This document shows positions 1-5,901 of a stretch of DNA of 5,901 nt, piece by piece. A program made the position numbers and the translations under genes. Every line of letters begins with the position of its first letter. The first letter of the stretch is position 1. The DNA is from Hyphomonas sp. (GTDB taxonomy: Bacteria > Pseudomonadota > Alphaproteobacteria > Caulobacterales > Hyphomonadaceae). The DNA lies in assembly GCA_024743015.1 (NCBI GenBank), contig JANSXJ010000232.1:1-5901 (forward strand). Reading direction: 5' to 3'. A model generated the notes under the pieces. The model saw only the letters and a list, made by a program, of their open reading frames with translations, was not told where the DNA came from and ran no database searches.

Positions 1-379
1 CAACCAGGACGACGTGAGAGATTCTGGTGCCGAGCTTCAGTGCCGTTTCCACCGCAACCAGACAGCCGGAATGGAAGCCCGTCAGGGTGATTGCCTCCTT
101 GCCCGAGAGCGTTTCGATCAGGGCGCATATACTGCCCGTATATTGCTCGATGCTCGGCTCTGCGCTCCCGCCAGTGGAGCCACCTTGTCCAGGATAATCC
201 GGCGCGATGACGCGTCGGTCGCTGGCCAATTCTGGGAGGATGGCCTCATACGCAATCGAACTGAACGGTGCCGGCGAGAAGCAATACAGATCCGGTTTAC
301 CTCTGGCCGACGCCGCACCTGCCATGCGCCAATGGATCTGTCCTTCAGGGCCGTCGCTATAGCCTTTGCGGATCATCAT
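1..379 (-). CDS. alpha/beta-hydrolase-fold protein, 3' end cut by window edge
   Basis: Reading from ATG at 379 gives 126 uninterrupted codons to the window edge, so the C-terminal half is missing. The visible part is the N-terminal half of an alpha/beta-hydrolase fold: a strand and oxyanion-hole-type loop (LYCFSPAPFSS, residues 31-41), the strand/turn APDYPGQGGS (59-68), and the nucleophile elbow TGFHSGCLVA (100-109). Aligned without gaps to the usual G-H-S-x-G-G elbow, the nucleophile position is His103 and Ser104 follows it, so this may not be an ordinary serine hydrolase. The start overlaps the MFS stop as ATGA, with GAGG 7 nt upstream; a second in-frame ATG lies at 376. Tight coupling makes it part of the VOC/oxidoreductase/transporter operon. 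The fold is fairly certain. Substrate and reaction are unknown, and the acid and the His of the triad would lie outside the window. Confidence 0.82.
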   Translation of the reverse strand, partial: MMIRKGYSDGPEGQIHWRMAGAASARGKPDLYCFSPAPFSSIAYEAILPELASDRRVIAPDYPGQGGSTGGSAEPSIEQYTGSICALIETLSGKEAITLTGFHSGCLVAVETALKLGTRISHVVLV

Positions 380-1734
380 GCATCTGCCTCATTGGATGCG
401 CTGGTGGCATCGAGCCGGTTCATTTGTGCGATGTACAAGCGCCGAGTGATTGGGATCAGCAGGAAAGGAATCAAGCCAAACAGGATCGGTACCGTGCCGA
501 CTGCGAGATTCAGATTATCCTCACCAAACACGCGGGAGGACAGGATGCCCACGGTCGGGGGGCCGAGCCAGAGGCCAGCCATCGAGATGGCCATGTAGTA
601 AAGCGCCACCACCTGCCCGCGGATTTGGGCAGGCGTGATCAACAAGAGGCCGGTAACACCGATACACGAGACCATACCGATCCCGATTGTATTGACGCAA
701 AGCACAGCGTAAGCCGTCCATCCGGTCGGCATCAGCATGGCGATTGCGCCGGTGGGCACCATGATCAGGAAACCAGCGATCAAGATGCGCAGTGGCGCGT
801 CGCGCATACCGGCTTTCGTCCAGCGATCAGACAGGAAGCCCCATAAAAGGATATTTGCCGGTCCGAGCGCAAGGATCGCCGTGGCGTTTACGAAGGCATA
901 ATACTCCGTTTCCCAGCCCCAGACTCGCTTAAAGGTCGAAGGTAGATAGCCCTGGCTGTAAGCGATGATTGTCATCGTGCAGATCAAGGAAACATACCCG
1001 AAATAGGTTCCCCAATGGCGAGCGACATAGCCGAGCGCATCGCTCATATCGTTTCCCTTGAGGCTGTCATCCTCGATTGTCGTCAGCCGGCGCTCGGGTT
1101 CGCCCAGAAAGAAAAACCATCCGGCGACGAGAAGCCCGGGAATTCCGATCATGAAAAAGGCTGTTTGCCAGGGCGCAAGCGTGCCGATGATGGGAACGTC
1201 GATGCCCTGAGTGTTCTTGGCCCAGATCAGAATACCACCGCCGAGGAAACTTGCTGCGGCTGCCCCAATCGTCAGCGCCATCGTATAGAATGCGATCGGC
1301 TTGCCGCGTTCCTCCGGCGGAAAACTGTCGCCAATCATCGAGAAAGCGGCTGGGCTCAGCGTCGCCTCCCCGGCGCCCACGCTCATGCGGGCCATGAACA
1401 TTTGCCAGAAATTCTGCGCTATGCCTGACACCGCGGTGGCGAGGGACCAGAACGCAACCCCTATCCCGACCAACCAAGTGCGACGGACCCGGTCGACCAG
1501 CCAGCCAATGAACAGGCCAGAGGTCGCATAAACAATCGAGAAGGCTGGCCCAAGGATCCAGCCAATCTGCTCATCCGACAGATTGAGATCAGCCTTTATC
1601 GGCTCAATCAGGAGCTCAATAATCTTGCGGTCGGCATAGCTGAACACGTACGCCACGGTGAGCGCGATGACGAGGATCCAGCCTTTATCAGCGGGTGGAT
1701 AAGCTTTGGCGCCTGAAGGTGTCGGTTCGCTCAT
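376..1734 (-). CDS. Spinster-like MFS transporter
   Basis: A 452-residue inner-membrane protein with the length and layout of a 12-helix major facilitator. The first half has a short cytoplasmic N-terminus, a first helix with the pair D35-R36 (FSYADRKI), the MFS motif A-like loop GWLVDRVRRT (77-86), and the segment around residues 115-146 (ARMSVGAGEA, then SFPPEERG) typical of Spinster-like carriers. A charged central loop (about 211-235) separates the halves, and the second half repeats the loop signature as GFLSDRW (299-305). Members of this family move small organic molecules, often lipids or organic acids, usually by proton-coupled transport; the substrate cannot be told here. The ATG overlaps the stop of the upstream VOC gene as ATGA and is preceded by GGAG 8 nt away. 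The stop overlaps the hydrolase gene downstream. Its place inside a catabolic-looking operon suggests it imports the operon's substrate or exports a product. Confidence 0.93.
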   Translation of the reverse strand: MSEPTPSGAKAYPPADKGWILVIALTVAYVFSYADRKIIELLIEPIKADLNLSDEQIGWILGPAFSIVYATSGLFIGWLVDRVRRTWLVGIGVAFWSLATAVSGIAQNFWQMFMARMSVGAGEATLSPAAFSMIGDSFPPEERGKPIAFYTMALTIGAAAASFLGGGILIWAKNTQGIDVPIIGTLAPWQTAFFMIGIPGLLVAGWFFFLGEPERRLTTIEDDSLKGNDMSDALGYVARHWGTYFGYVSLICTMTIIAYSQGYLPSTFKRVWGWETEYYAFVNATAILALGPANILLWGFLSDRWTKAGMRDAPLRILIAGFLIMVPTGAIAMLMPTGWTAYAVLCVNTIGIGMVSCIGVTGLLLITPAQIRGQVVALYYMAISMAGLWLGPPTVGILSSRVFGEDNLNLAVGTVPILFGLIPFLLIPITRRLYIAQMNRLDATSASNEADA

Positions 1735-2186
1735 GCGGCGGTCTCCAGAATCTTGTAAATCACCACCAGATTGTCATCGAAATCGACGATCCCGATTTCA
1801 CGCCCGATCCGGCCATCATTGGTCTCCAGACGCTCCTCGGGATATACAGTCAGACCAAGGGCGCGCGCACCGCTTATCACCGCGTCTGGATCTGCCATAT
1901 CCAGCACGATGGCGCTGCGGCGCGGGGGTGGAACGGGCGGTAGGTCAACGCCCGTGATCTCGGTCAACGCCATGACGCGAACCTGATCGCGCGTAGACAG
2001 CGTGCAAAATCCCAGCGTCGCTCCATCAGGAATGTTGAAGACCGGAATGGAGTAGCTGTCCGGATTGTGCCCATGTTGATAGGCGACCTCGAAGCCCAGC
2101 ACATCCCGATAGAATGTGAGAGCGCGCTCAAGATCTGCGACGACGAAGTTTCCACGCTGAAAGCGAATAAAGGGTTTCTCAGTCAT
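1731..2186 (-). CDS. VOC family protein (glyoxalase/bleomycin-resistance/dioxygenase fold)
   Basis: A 151-residue cytosolic protein, the normal size for a single polypeptide with two beta-alpha-beta-beta-beta modules. The first module shows the hallmark VADLERALTFYRDVLGFEV (16-34). The second has a strand SAIVLDMADPD (91-101), a helix ending in ARALG (107-111), and the closing strand DFDDNLVVIYK (135-145). Typical VOC metal sites use His, Glu, His and Glu. Here the first strand reads FQRGNF (no His), the third position lies in AIVLD (no His), and the usual final Glu in D-x-D-G-N-x-x-E is Val142. A glyoxalase I-type metal site therefore looks absent, and the protein may bind or transform its ligand without metal, or use other residues. 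A proline-rich loop (PPVPPP, 83-88) lies between the modules. ATG is preceded by AAGGA 9 nt upstream, overlapping the stop of the oxidoreductase gene. The reaction is unknown. Confidence 0.9.
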   Translation of the reverse strand: MTEKPFIRFQRGNFVVADLERALTFYRDVLGFEVAYQHGHNPDSYSIPVFNIPDGATLGFCTLSTRDQVRVMALTEITGVDLPPVPPPRRSAIVLDMADPDAVISGARALGLTVYPEERLETNDGRIGREIGIVDFDDNLVVIYKILETAA

Positions 2187-2198
2187 CGCCCTGTTTCC

Positions 2199-3272
2199 TT
2201 ATATCCATGTGTCTGGTTCCCCGCGAACGCGGCAGAGCTGTTTGCCCATGTTCTGCCCCGAATAGAGTCCTGCCAGCGCCGCCGGCATATGTTGGAACCC
2301 ATCGGTAATTTGTTCGACAGGCTTCAGCTGTCCATCTCGGATCCAACCCGCCATCTCATCCATGGCGCGGTCCCAGTCCTCCAGATGATTATAGACGAAG
2401 AAGCCTCGCATTTGCGCATCGGTCCGGCGCAGGCGTGTGTAAGCCGGCAACCGGTAGGGCTCGTCCAGAGTGTACTCGCTGATCGATCCACACAGGACGA
2501 TCCGCGCTTGGTGACGCAGATGATCCAGCACCGCATCCAGCATTGGGCCGCCGACATTGTCGAAATAGAGATCCAGGCCATCCGCGAGCGCCGAAGCGAG
2601 GGCTGATTGTATATCCTCAGACTTGTAATCAATGGTCGTGGAACACCCGAGCCGAGCCGCCAGGGCGCATTTCTCGGCGCGTCCCGCAATACCGATCGTT
2701 TCACATGCGCTGACATTTGCCGCCAGTTGGATGACGAGCGATCCAACGCCGCCTACGGCGCCAGAGACAAGCACAATGTCGTCCTTGCGCGGCGTTCCGA
2801 CATTGAAATAGCCAGCCCAGGCTGACAGCCCCGTCATGCCAAGCGCGCCGAGGCCATGTGACGCGGGCAATCCATTTGGCGGCATGCGGCGGAACTTCTC
2901 CTGCGGCATCATGGATGAAATCTTATAGGTCTGCCAGCCAAGTTGGCCCTGCACCACCTGCCCTTCTTTCCAGTCGGCGTGCCGTGATTTCACGACTTGC
3001 GCGACGCCCCTGCCATGGATCACATCGCCAATCTCAAGCGGCGCCTCACCGGCGTAAGACTCACCACTCATATATCCGCGCATGACAGGTGCGAGACTGA
3101 GATACAGCGTCTGCAGCAGAACCTCACCATCTCTCAGTTCGGCAATCGGCGCTTCCAAGAGTTCAAAATCCGAGCCCCGTACATTTCCGTCCGGTCTTCC
3201 CGCGACACACCATTTCTGATGCCTCGTATCATCGAGCTGAAAACCGGAGGCGTGTCGCGCGAACTCGTCCAT
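2199..3272 (-). CDS. NADP-dependent MDR oxidoreductase, leukotriene B4 12-hydroxydehydrogenase/prostaglandin reductase-like
   Basis: A 357-residue soluble medium-chain dehydrogenase/reductase. Family marks in order: LSLAPVMRGYM (58-68, equivalent to the usual LSLDPYMRGRM), the GMTGLSAW segment (145-152), the nucleotide-binding loop SGAVGGVGS (170-178), LYFDNVGG (235-242), CGSIS (261-265) and the C-terminal GQNMGKQLCRV (339-349). The zinc-binding cysteine cluster of alcohol dehydrogenases is absent, as expected for this zinc-free branch. Relatives use NADPH to reduce the C=C bond of alpha,beta-unsaturated ketones and aldehydes; the reaction here is inferred from family only. The N-terminus carries about 18 residues before the usual first strand (KWCVAGRP), and no other in-frame ATG, GTG or TTG lies in that stretch, so ATG 3272 is kept despite a weak ribosome binding site. 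It starts 6 bp after the upstream VOC gene, suggesting translational re-initiation. It is flanked on both sides by VOC genes. Confidence 0.93.
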   Translation of the reverse strand: MDEFARHASGFQLDDTRHQKWCVAGRPDGNVRGSDFELLEAPIAELRDGEVLLQTLYLSLAPVMRGYMSGESYAGEAPLEIGDVIHGRGVAQVVKSRHADWKEGQVVQGQLGWQTYKISSMMPQEKFRRMPPNGLPASHGLGALGMTGLSAWAGYFNVGTPRKDDIVLVSGAVGGVGSLVIQLAANVSACETIGIAGRAEKCALAARLGCSTTIDYKSEDIQSALASALADGLDLYFDNVGGPMLDAVLDHLRHQARIVLCGSISEYTLDEPYRLPAYTRLRRTDAQMRGFFVYNHLEDWDRAMDEMAGWIRDGQLKPVEQITDGFQHMPAALAGLYSGQNMGKQLCRVRGEPDTWI

Positions 3273-3278
3273 GCCGGC

Positions 3279-3752
3279 TCAGTCGTGAATTTTCACGATC
3301 TGGTTGACCTCGAAAAAGTAGCCATCGAGATCCCAGAACGAGCAGCCAATCATATCCTTCACTTTGCCATCTGCGCCGGTCACAGACCATTCGCGCGGTT
3401 CGCTGTGAATACGGCTGCCCAGTGCGCGGGCACGCTCCAGCGCACCTTTGCCGTCTTGTGATGCGACCACGAAGACAGGCGCGCCAAACTTGATTTCTGT
3501 TGGCAATTCCTCAGGTGCATCCATCTTCGGATCGAGCCATTCGAGCAGGCCAATCATGCCAATAAGGTCGTGATTGGCTTTTAGAATGATCAAACGCGTC
3601 TGGTCACCTTTCTTGCCCGCGGCAAGCTGTTCACCAGACAGCGTGAAAGGCGTGTCCATCCAGCGCGTCATCCCGAAGACTTGCTCATACCAGTTGGCCG
3701 CGCGATCACCATCGCGAACCAACAGCGTTGTGCGCTTAATGTCATCCGTCAA
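3279..3752 (-). CDS. VOC family protein, TTG start, first gene of the operon
   Basis: A 157-residue cytosolic VOC-fold protein. Visible elements are the first strand and helix RTTLLVRDGDRAANWYEQVFG (7-27), a middle strand with LLEW (69-72), the second-module strand APVFVVAS (91-98), the helix ending in ARALG (108-112), and the closing strand DLDGYFFEVNQ (141-151). The final family Glu is kept (Glu148) and Glu71 could be a second ligand, but neither usual His position holds His (RTTLLV and VFVV). The metal site is therefore altered or absent. It is clearly divergent from the other VOC protein of this operon, so it is not a fresh duplicate. The start is TTG, supported by AAGGAAAGGA ending 8 nt upstream. 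The nearby ATG at 3745 is out of frame. It leads the operon after a probable terminator. Function beyond the fold is not recognisable. Confidence 0.88.
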   Translation of the reverse strand: MTDDIKRTTLLVRDGDRAANWYEQVFGMTRWMDTPFTLSGEQLAAGKKGDQTRLIILKANHDLIGMIGLLEWLDPKMDAPEELPTEIKFGAPVFVVASQDGKGALERARALGSRIHSEPREWSVTGADGKVKDMIGCSFWDLDGYFFEVNQIVKIHD

Positions 3753-3760
3753 ATGATATA

Positions 3761-3770
3761 TCCTTTCCTT
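3761..3770 (-). promoter_or_regulatory. Ribosome binding site deciding a TTG start
   Basis: On the minus strand the purine run AAGGAAAGGA sits 8 nt before TTG at 3752. It is the strongest Shine-Dalgarno match in the window and settles the non-ATG start of the leading VOC gene. Confidence 0.7.
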
Positions 3771-3779
3771 CTGACCCTA

Positions 3780-3809
3780 TCTCTAATGGAGTAAGCAGGG
3801 ACTTGTGAA
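3780..3809 (-). promoter_or_regulatory. Weak candidate sigma-70-like promoter for the five-gene operon
   Basis: In the only sizeable gap of the window (about 97 bp) the minus strand has TTCACA at 3809-3804 as a possible -35 box. It is followed after 17-18 nt by TTAGAG/TAGAGA (3786-3780) as a poor -10 box. The position, between the terminator-like hairpin and the ribosome binding site, is right for the operon promoter, but the -10 match is weak. No operator-like palindrome is evident. Confidence 0.2.
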
Positions 3810-3811
3810 GG

Positions 3812-3840
3812 AAAAAATCGGTGCCATCGTTTTCGACGGC
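3812..3840 (-). terminator. Probable rho-independent terminator after the DUF1622 gene
   Basis: Ten bases after the TAA of the DUF1622 gene, the minus strand reads GCCGTCG-AAAA-CGATGGC, a 7-bp stem with one G-U pair and a 4-base loop (3840-3823). After ACCGA come six T (3817-3812). An outer ATCG/CGAT pairing (3850-3847 with 3821-3818) could extend the stem across an internal loop. The 5-base spacing before the T-run is a little long, so termination may be partial. Confidence 0.5.
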
Positions 3841-3849
3841 GTAAGACGA

Positions 3850-4284
3850 TTAGGTTTTTGCTGTATGCCCGTCCTCGATCTCATGGATTTCGCGTCCGAG
3901 GAAAAACGAGATCGCGGTCCGAATGAGAACCAGCAAACCAACGAAGATCAAATCGGTCAGCTCTCGCGTAATCACGGTATGCACAATGTCAGACGCGATC
4001 ATGAATTCAAGCCCGGTCAGGATATAGGTTCCGAGGATGGTTCGCGCAGCGTTGAGATTGCCAAGGTTCTTTGAAATCCCGACACCGTGGCGCAATCCCG
4101 CCAATAGGCGAAACAATGCCACGAAGAAGCCAAACAGGATCAGCGCTACGCCAATCAGATCGATACAGATCGCAAGACCTTCCAGCGTTTGCGCAACCGG
4201 TTCATCGAGACCAAAGGGCAAATGCTCCAGTGACGTGCCCCCGGTCATACCGTCCATGGGATGCGAAGGCTCTGAAGCAAGCAT
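3850..4284 (-). CDS. DUF1622 family small inner-membrane protein
   Basis: A 144-residue protein (from ATG 4284) with a hydrophilic N-terminus of about 30 residues and three predicted membrane helices, near residues 36-59, 82-105 and 110-130. The stretch GTYILTGLEFMIASDI followed by LIFVGLLVLIRTAISFFLGREI is the recognisable core of DUF1622, a family of small bacterial membrane proteins without assigned function. The charged residues within or at the ends of helices 2 and 3 (Glu, Asp, Arg) are typical of the family core. GGAG lies 8 nt before ATG 4284; GTG 4287, in frame and 5 nt from the same site, is an alternative start that would add one residue. Either start overlaps the stop of the TPP enzyme gene (GTGATG), so the two are translationally coupled. 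A terminator-like hairpin follows. A membrane partner or anchor role for the TPP enzyme is possible but only inferred from the coupling. Confidence 0.85.
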   Translation of the reverse strand: MLASEPSHPMDGMTGGTSLEHLPFGLDEPVAQTLEGLAICIDLIGVALILFGFFVALFRLLAGLRHGVGISKNLGNLNAARTILGTYILTGLEFMIASDIVHTVITRELTDLIFVGLLVLIRTAISFFLGREIHEIEDGHTAKT

Positions 4285-5901
4285 CACAAAAGCTCCGCAT
4301 CGGTGATGACTTCGATCAGCGCAGGACCTTCATGCGCGATCGCTTTAGCCAGCGCCTCGTCTAATTGCTCGCGAGTCTTGACCAATTCGCCCATCCCTCC
4401 GCAGGACCGAGCGAAACCGGCGAAGCTCGGATTGACCAAACTGGTCTGCCAAACCTCAAACTCGGCGGCCTTTTGCTCCTTGGAGATTTTTCCTAGCTCG
4501 GAATTATTCATCAGAACGTGCGTGATGTTCATCCCGTATTTGACGGCTGTGGTGAACTCCATCGCATATTGCCCGAAGCCGCCATCACCAGAGACGGAAA
4601 TCACCTTGCGCCCTTTATAAGGCCCCTCTTCCTGGGTCGCCGCCCAGGCCCCCATGGCGGCCGGGAAGGAAAACCCGATCGAACCAAGATAACCAGACAT
4701 CAGGACCCGTTGCTGCCCTGTCGGTTCGAAATAGCGCCCGAAGGAATAGGTGTTATTGCCCACATCCACCGGCAGGATCGCGTCCGCCGGCGCTGCGCGG
4801 GTGAGGGCCTCAAACAAGGCCGCCGCAGAGACGCCTTTGCCGCGGTCTTCAGCGACACGGCTCTCTTTCTCCGCGCGCCAGAGCGTCCAGCGTTCGGCAA
4901 CTTCGCCGCGCAAATCCTGCGCTGCCGACCCGTTCCGCGCCATCTCGGCCTTCAAGAGGTCAGCCGTCACCGCGACATCCCCCATAACCGGGACGGTCAC
5001 AGGATGGCGTTTGGCAAGACGCATCGGATCAGTGTCGACCTGGATCGTCGGCGCGCCTTCATAAATACCAGTATGGTCAGAGAAGCTTGAACCAAAGACC
5101 AGTAACAGGTCAGCTTCGTTCATGAACCAGCTGGCGATCGGTGTGCCCGAACGCCCCATGACGCCCGCTGCCAGCGGATGCTCGTCGCCAATCTGTCCTT
5201 TGGCCTTGAACGTGGTGGCGATCGGCGCGCCGAGCTGCTCGGCAAGCGAGATCACGCTCTCCATACCGTTCAGGGCGCCGTATCCGACGATGATCATCGG
5301 GCGCTTTGCACCTTTCAACAGCTCCGCCGCTTCGTTGAGCGCGGATGGCGGCGGTCCGACACATAAGTTCGCCATGCGGCCTTCCGGCCCATAGGCCTTG
5401 GCGTCCGTTGCTGCGGGCTTGGGTTGCACATTGTCCGGGAAGACGAGATGTCCGACGCCGCGTTCCAGAATGGATGTCTTGATCGCCTGCGTCATCAGCA
5501 AAGCATGATCCGAGGTCAGGTGTACGGTTTCGGAAAATGCAGCGACAGCTTCGAACGCGGCTTCCAGGTCGATATCCTGGAAGGCGTGTACGCCGACCAC
5601 CTGGTCCTGAACCTGTCCGGTCAGCGCAAGCGCAGGCGCGCCGTCGACTTTTGCGTCCCACAGTCCGGTCAGGAGGTTTGTCGCCCCCGGGCCTGCGATT
5701 GTCAGCGCCGCTGCCGGGTGACCTGTCAGTTTGCCGTACCCGGAAATAGCGAAGGCTGCAGCGCCCTCATGCCGGATGCCATAATAGCGCAGTTTTCCTT
5801 CCGCTTCCTGCACTCTAAGCGCATCCGCGAGGCCAAGATTGGAGTGCCCGACCATACCAAAAACGCTGGTGACGCCCCAATTGGTCATCGTTTCAGCCAT
5901 C
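4284..5901 (-). CDS. TPP-dependent enzyme, pyruvate oxidase/acetolactate synthase family, 5' end cut by window edge
   Basis: At least 538 residues with the three-domain layout of POX/AHAS-type enzymes. The N-terminal pyrimidine-binding domain holds the catalytic Glu45 (GIRHEGAAAF), GPGATN (70-75) and the AFQD loop (106-109). The middle domain (about 187-320) includes PMIIVGYGA and LLLVFGSSFSDHTG. The C-terminal diphosphate-binding domain has the TPP motif GDG (438-440) to NN (465-466). ATG at 5900 is probably not the true start: the family normally has about ten more residues before this point, and the frame is open to the edge. After the NN motif, LGKISKEQ (469-476) puts Glu475 where acetolactate synthases have their specificity Trp; pyruvate oxidases carry Glu there. 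This favours an oxidase or decarboxylase over a branched-chain amino-acid enzyme, but the 2-oxo acid substrate is not certain. No regulatory-subunit gene follows; a DUF1622 membrane protein does, overlapping the stop codon. Confidence 0.9.
   Translation of the reverse strand, partial: MAETMTNWGVTSVFGMVGHSNLGLADALRVQEAEGKLRYYGIRHEGAAAFAISGYGKLTGHPAAALTIAGPGATNLLTGLWDAKVDGAPALALTGQVQDQVVGVHAFQDIDLEAAFEAVAAFSETVHLTSDHALLMTQAIKTSILERGVGHLVFPDNVQPKPAATDAKAYGPEGRMANLCVGPPPSALNEAAELLKGAKRPMIIVGYGALNGMESVISLAEQLGAPIATTFKAKGQIGDEHPLAAGVMGRSGTPIASWFMNEADLLLVFGSSFSDHTGIYEGAPTIQVDTDPMRLAKRHPVTVPVMGDVAVTADLLKAEMARNGSAAQDLRGEVAERWTLWRAEKESRVAEDRGKGVSAAALFEALTRAAPADAILPVDVGNNTYSFGRYFEPTGQQRVLMSGYLGSIGFSFPAAMGAWAATQEEGPYKGRKVISVSGDGGFGQYAMEFTTAVKYGMNITHVLMNNSELGKISKEQKAAEFEVWQTSLVNPSFAGFARSCGGMGELVKTREQLDEALAKAIAHEGPALIEVITDAELL

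Noticed and set aside
14..846. Long plus-strand open frames (14-598 and 268-846) opposite the hydrolase and MFS genes
   Set aside because: They overlap well-supported minus-strand genes, their translations are Arg/Pro/His-rich with no recognisable domain, and they are typical antisense frames of high-GC coding DNA.
2067..2606. Plus-strand open frame of 179 codons opposite the VOC and oxidoreductase genes
   Set aside because: It lies antisense across two real genes and their junction, with no family motif.
1731..3752. Recent tandem duplication of the VOC genes
   Set aside because: The two proteins share only the fold hallmarks and differ in length, loops and active-site positions, so this is not a recent repeat.
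4518..5090. Plus-strand open frame of 190 codons opposite the TPP enzyme
   Set aside because: The minus strand here encodes the conserved TPP-binding domain; the opposite frame has low-complexity Arg-rich composition.
5110..5661. Minus-strand open frame of 183 codons inside the TPP enzyme gene in another frame
   Set aside because: It is an out-of-frame shadow, Arg/Gly-rich and without motifs, while the main frame is intact with all conserved residues.
1..5901. Mobile element, phage, CRISPR or defence system
   Set aside because: There is no transposase, integrase, direct-repeat array or defence domain; all genes are metabolic or membrane proteins of similar base composition.

Overview
The window is a compact stretch of a bacterial chromosome with seven protein-coding genes, all on the minus strand. 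It has moderately high GC, very short intergenic gaps and several stop/start overlaps. The Spinster-like MFS transporter, the MDR oxidoreductase and the DUF1622 membrane protein, together with the base composition, fit an alphaproteobacterium (for example a sphingomonad or Hyphomonadaceae-like lineage). This is an inference from gene style, not a proven assignment. I see no tRNA, rRNA, CRISPR array, insertion sequence or phage gene.

Layout in the direction of transcription (right to left). A thiamine-pyrophosphate (TPP) enzyme of the pyruvate oxidase/acetolactate synthase family (4284-5901) runs off the right edge, so its first residues are missing. It is translationally coupled to a small three-helix DUF1622 inner-membrane protein (3850-4284). 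A hairpin followed by a T-run just after that gene looks like a factor-independent terminator. About 97 bp later a second unit begins with a TTG start behind a strong ribosome binding site. It encodes a VOC-fold protein (3279-3752), a leukotriene B4 dehydrogenase-like NADP-dependent oxidoreductase (2199-3272), a second VOC-fold protein (1731-2186), a Spinster-like MFS transporter (376-1734) and an alpha/beta-hydrolase-fold protein (1-379, cut by the left edge). Gaps in this unit are 6 and 12 bp, and the last two junctions are ATGA overlaps, so it is almost certainly one operon.

Taken together, the second unit looks like a small-molecule uptake and catabolism cassette. It has one transporter, one enone/alkenal-type reductase, two VOC proteins that could cleave, isomerise or bind a substrate, and one hydrolase-fold protein. 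The substrate cannot be read from the sequence. The most interesting details are the atypical active sites: VOC proteins lacking most of the usual metal-ligand pattern, a hydrolase with His where the nucleophile normally sits, and a TPP enzyme that has Glu where acetolactate synthases have their specificity Trp.
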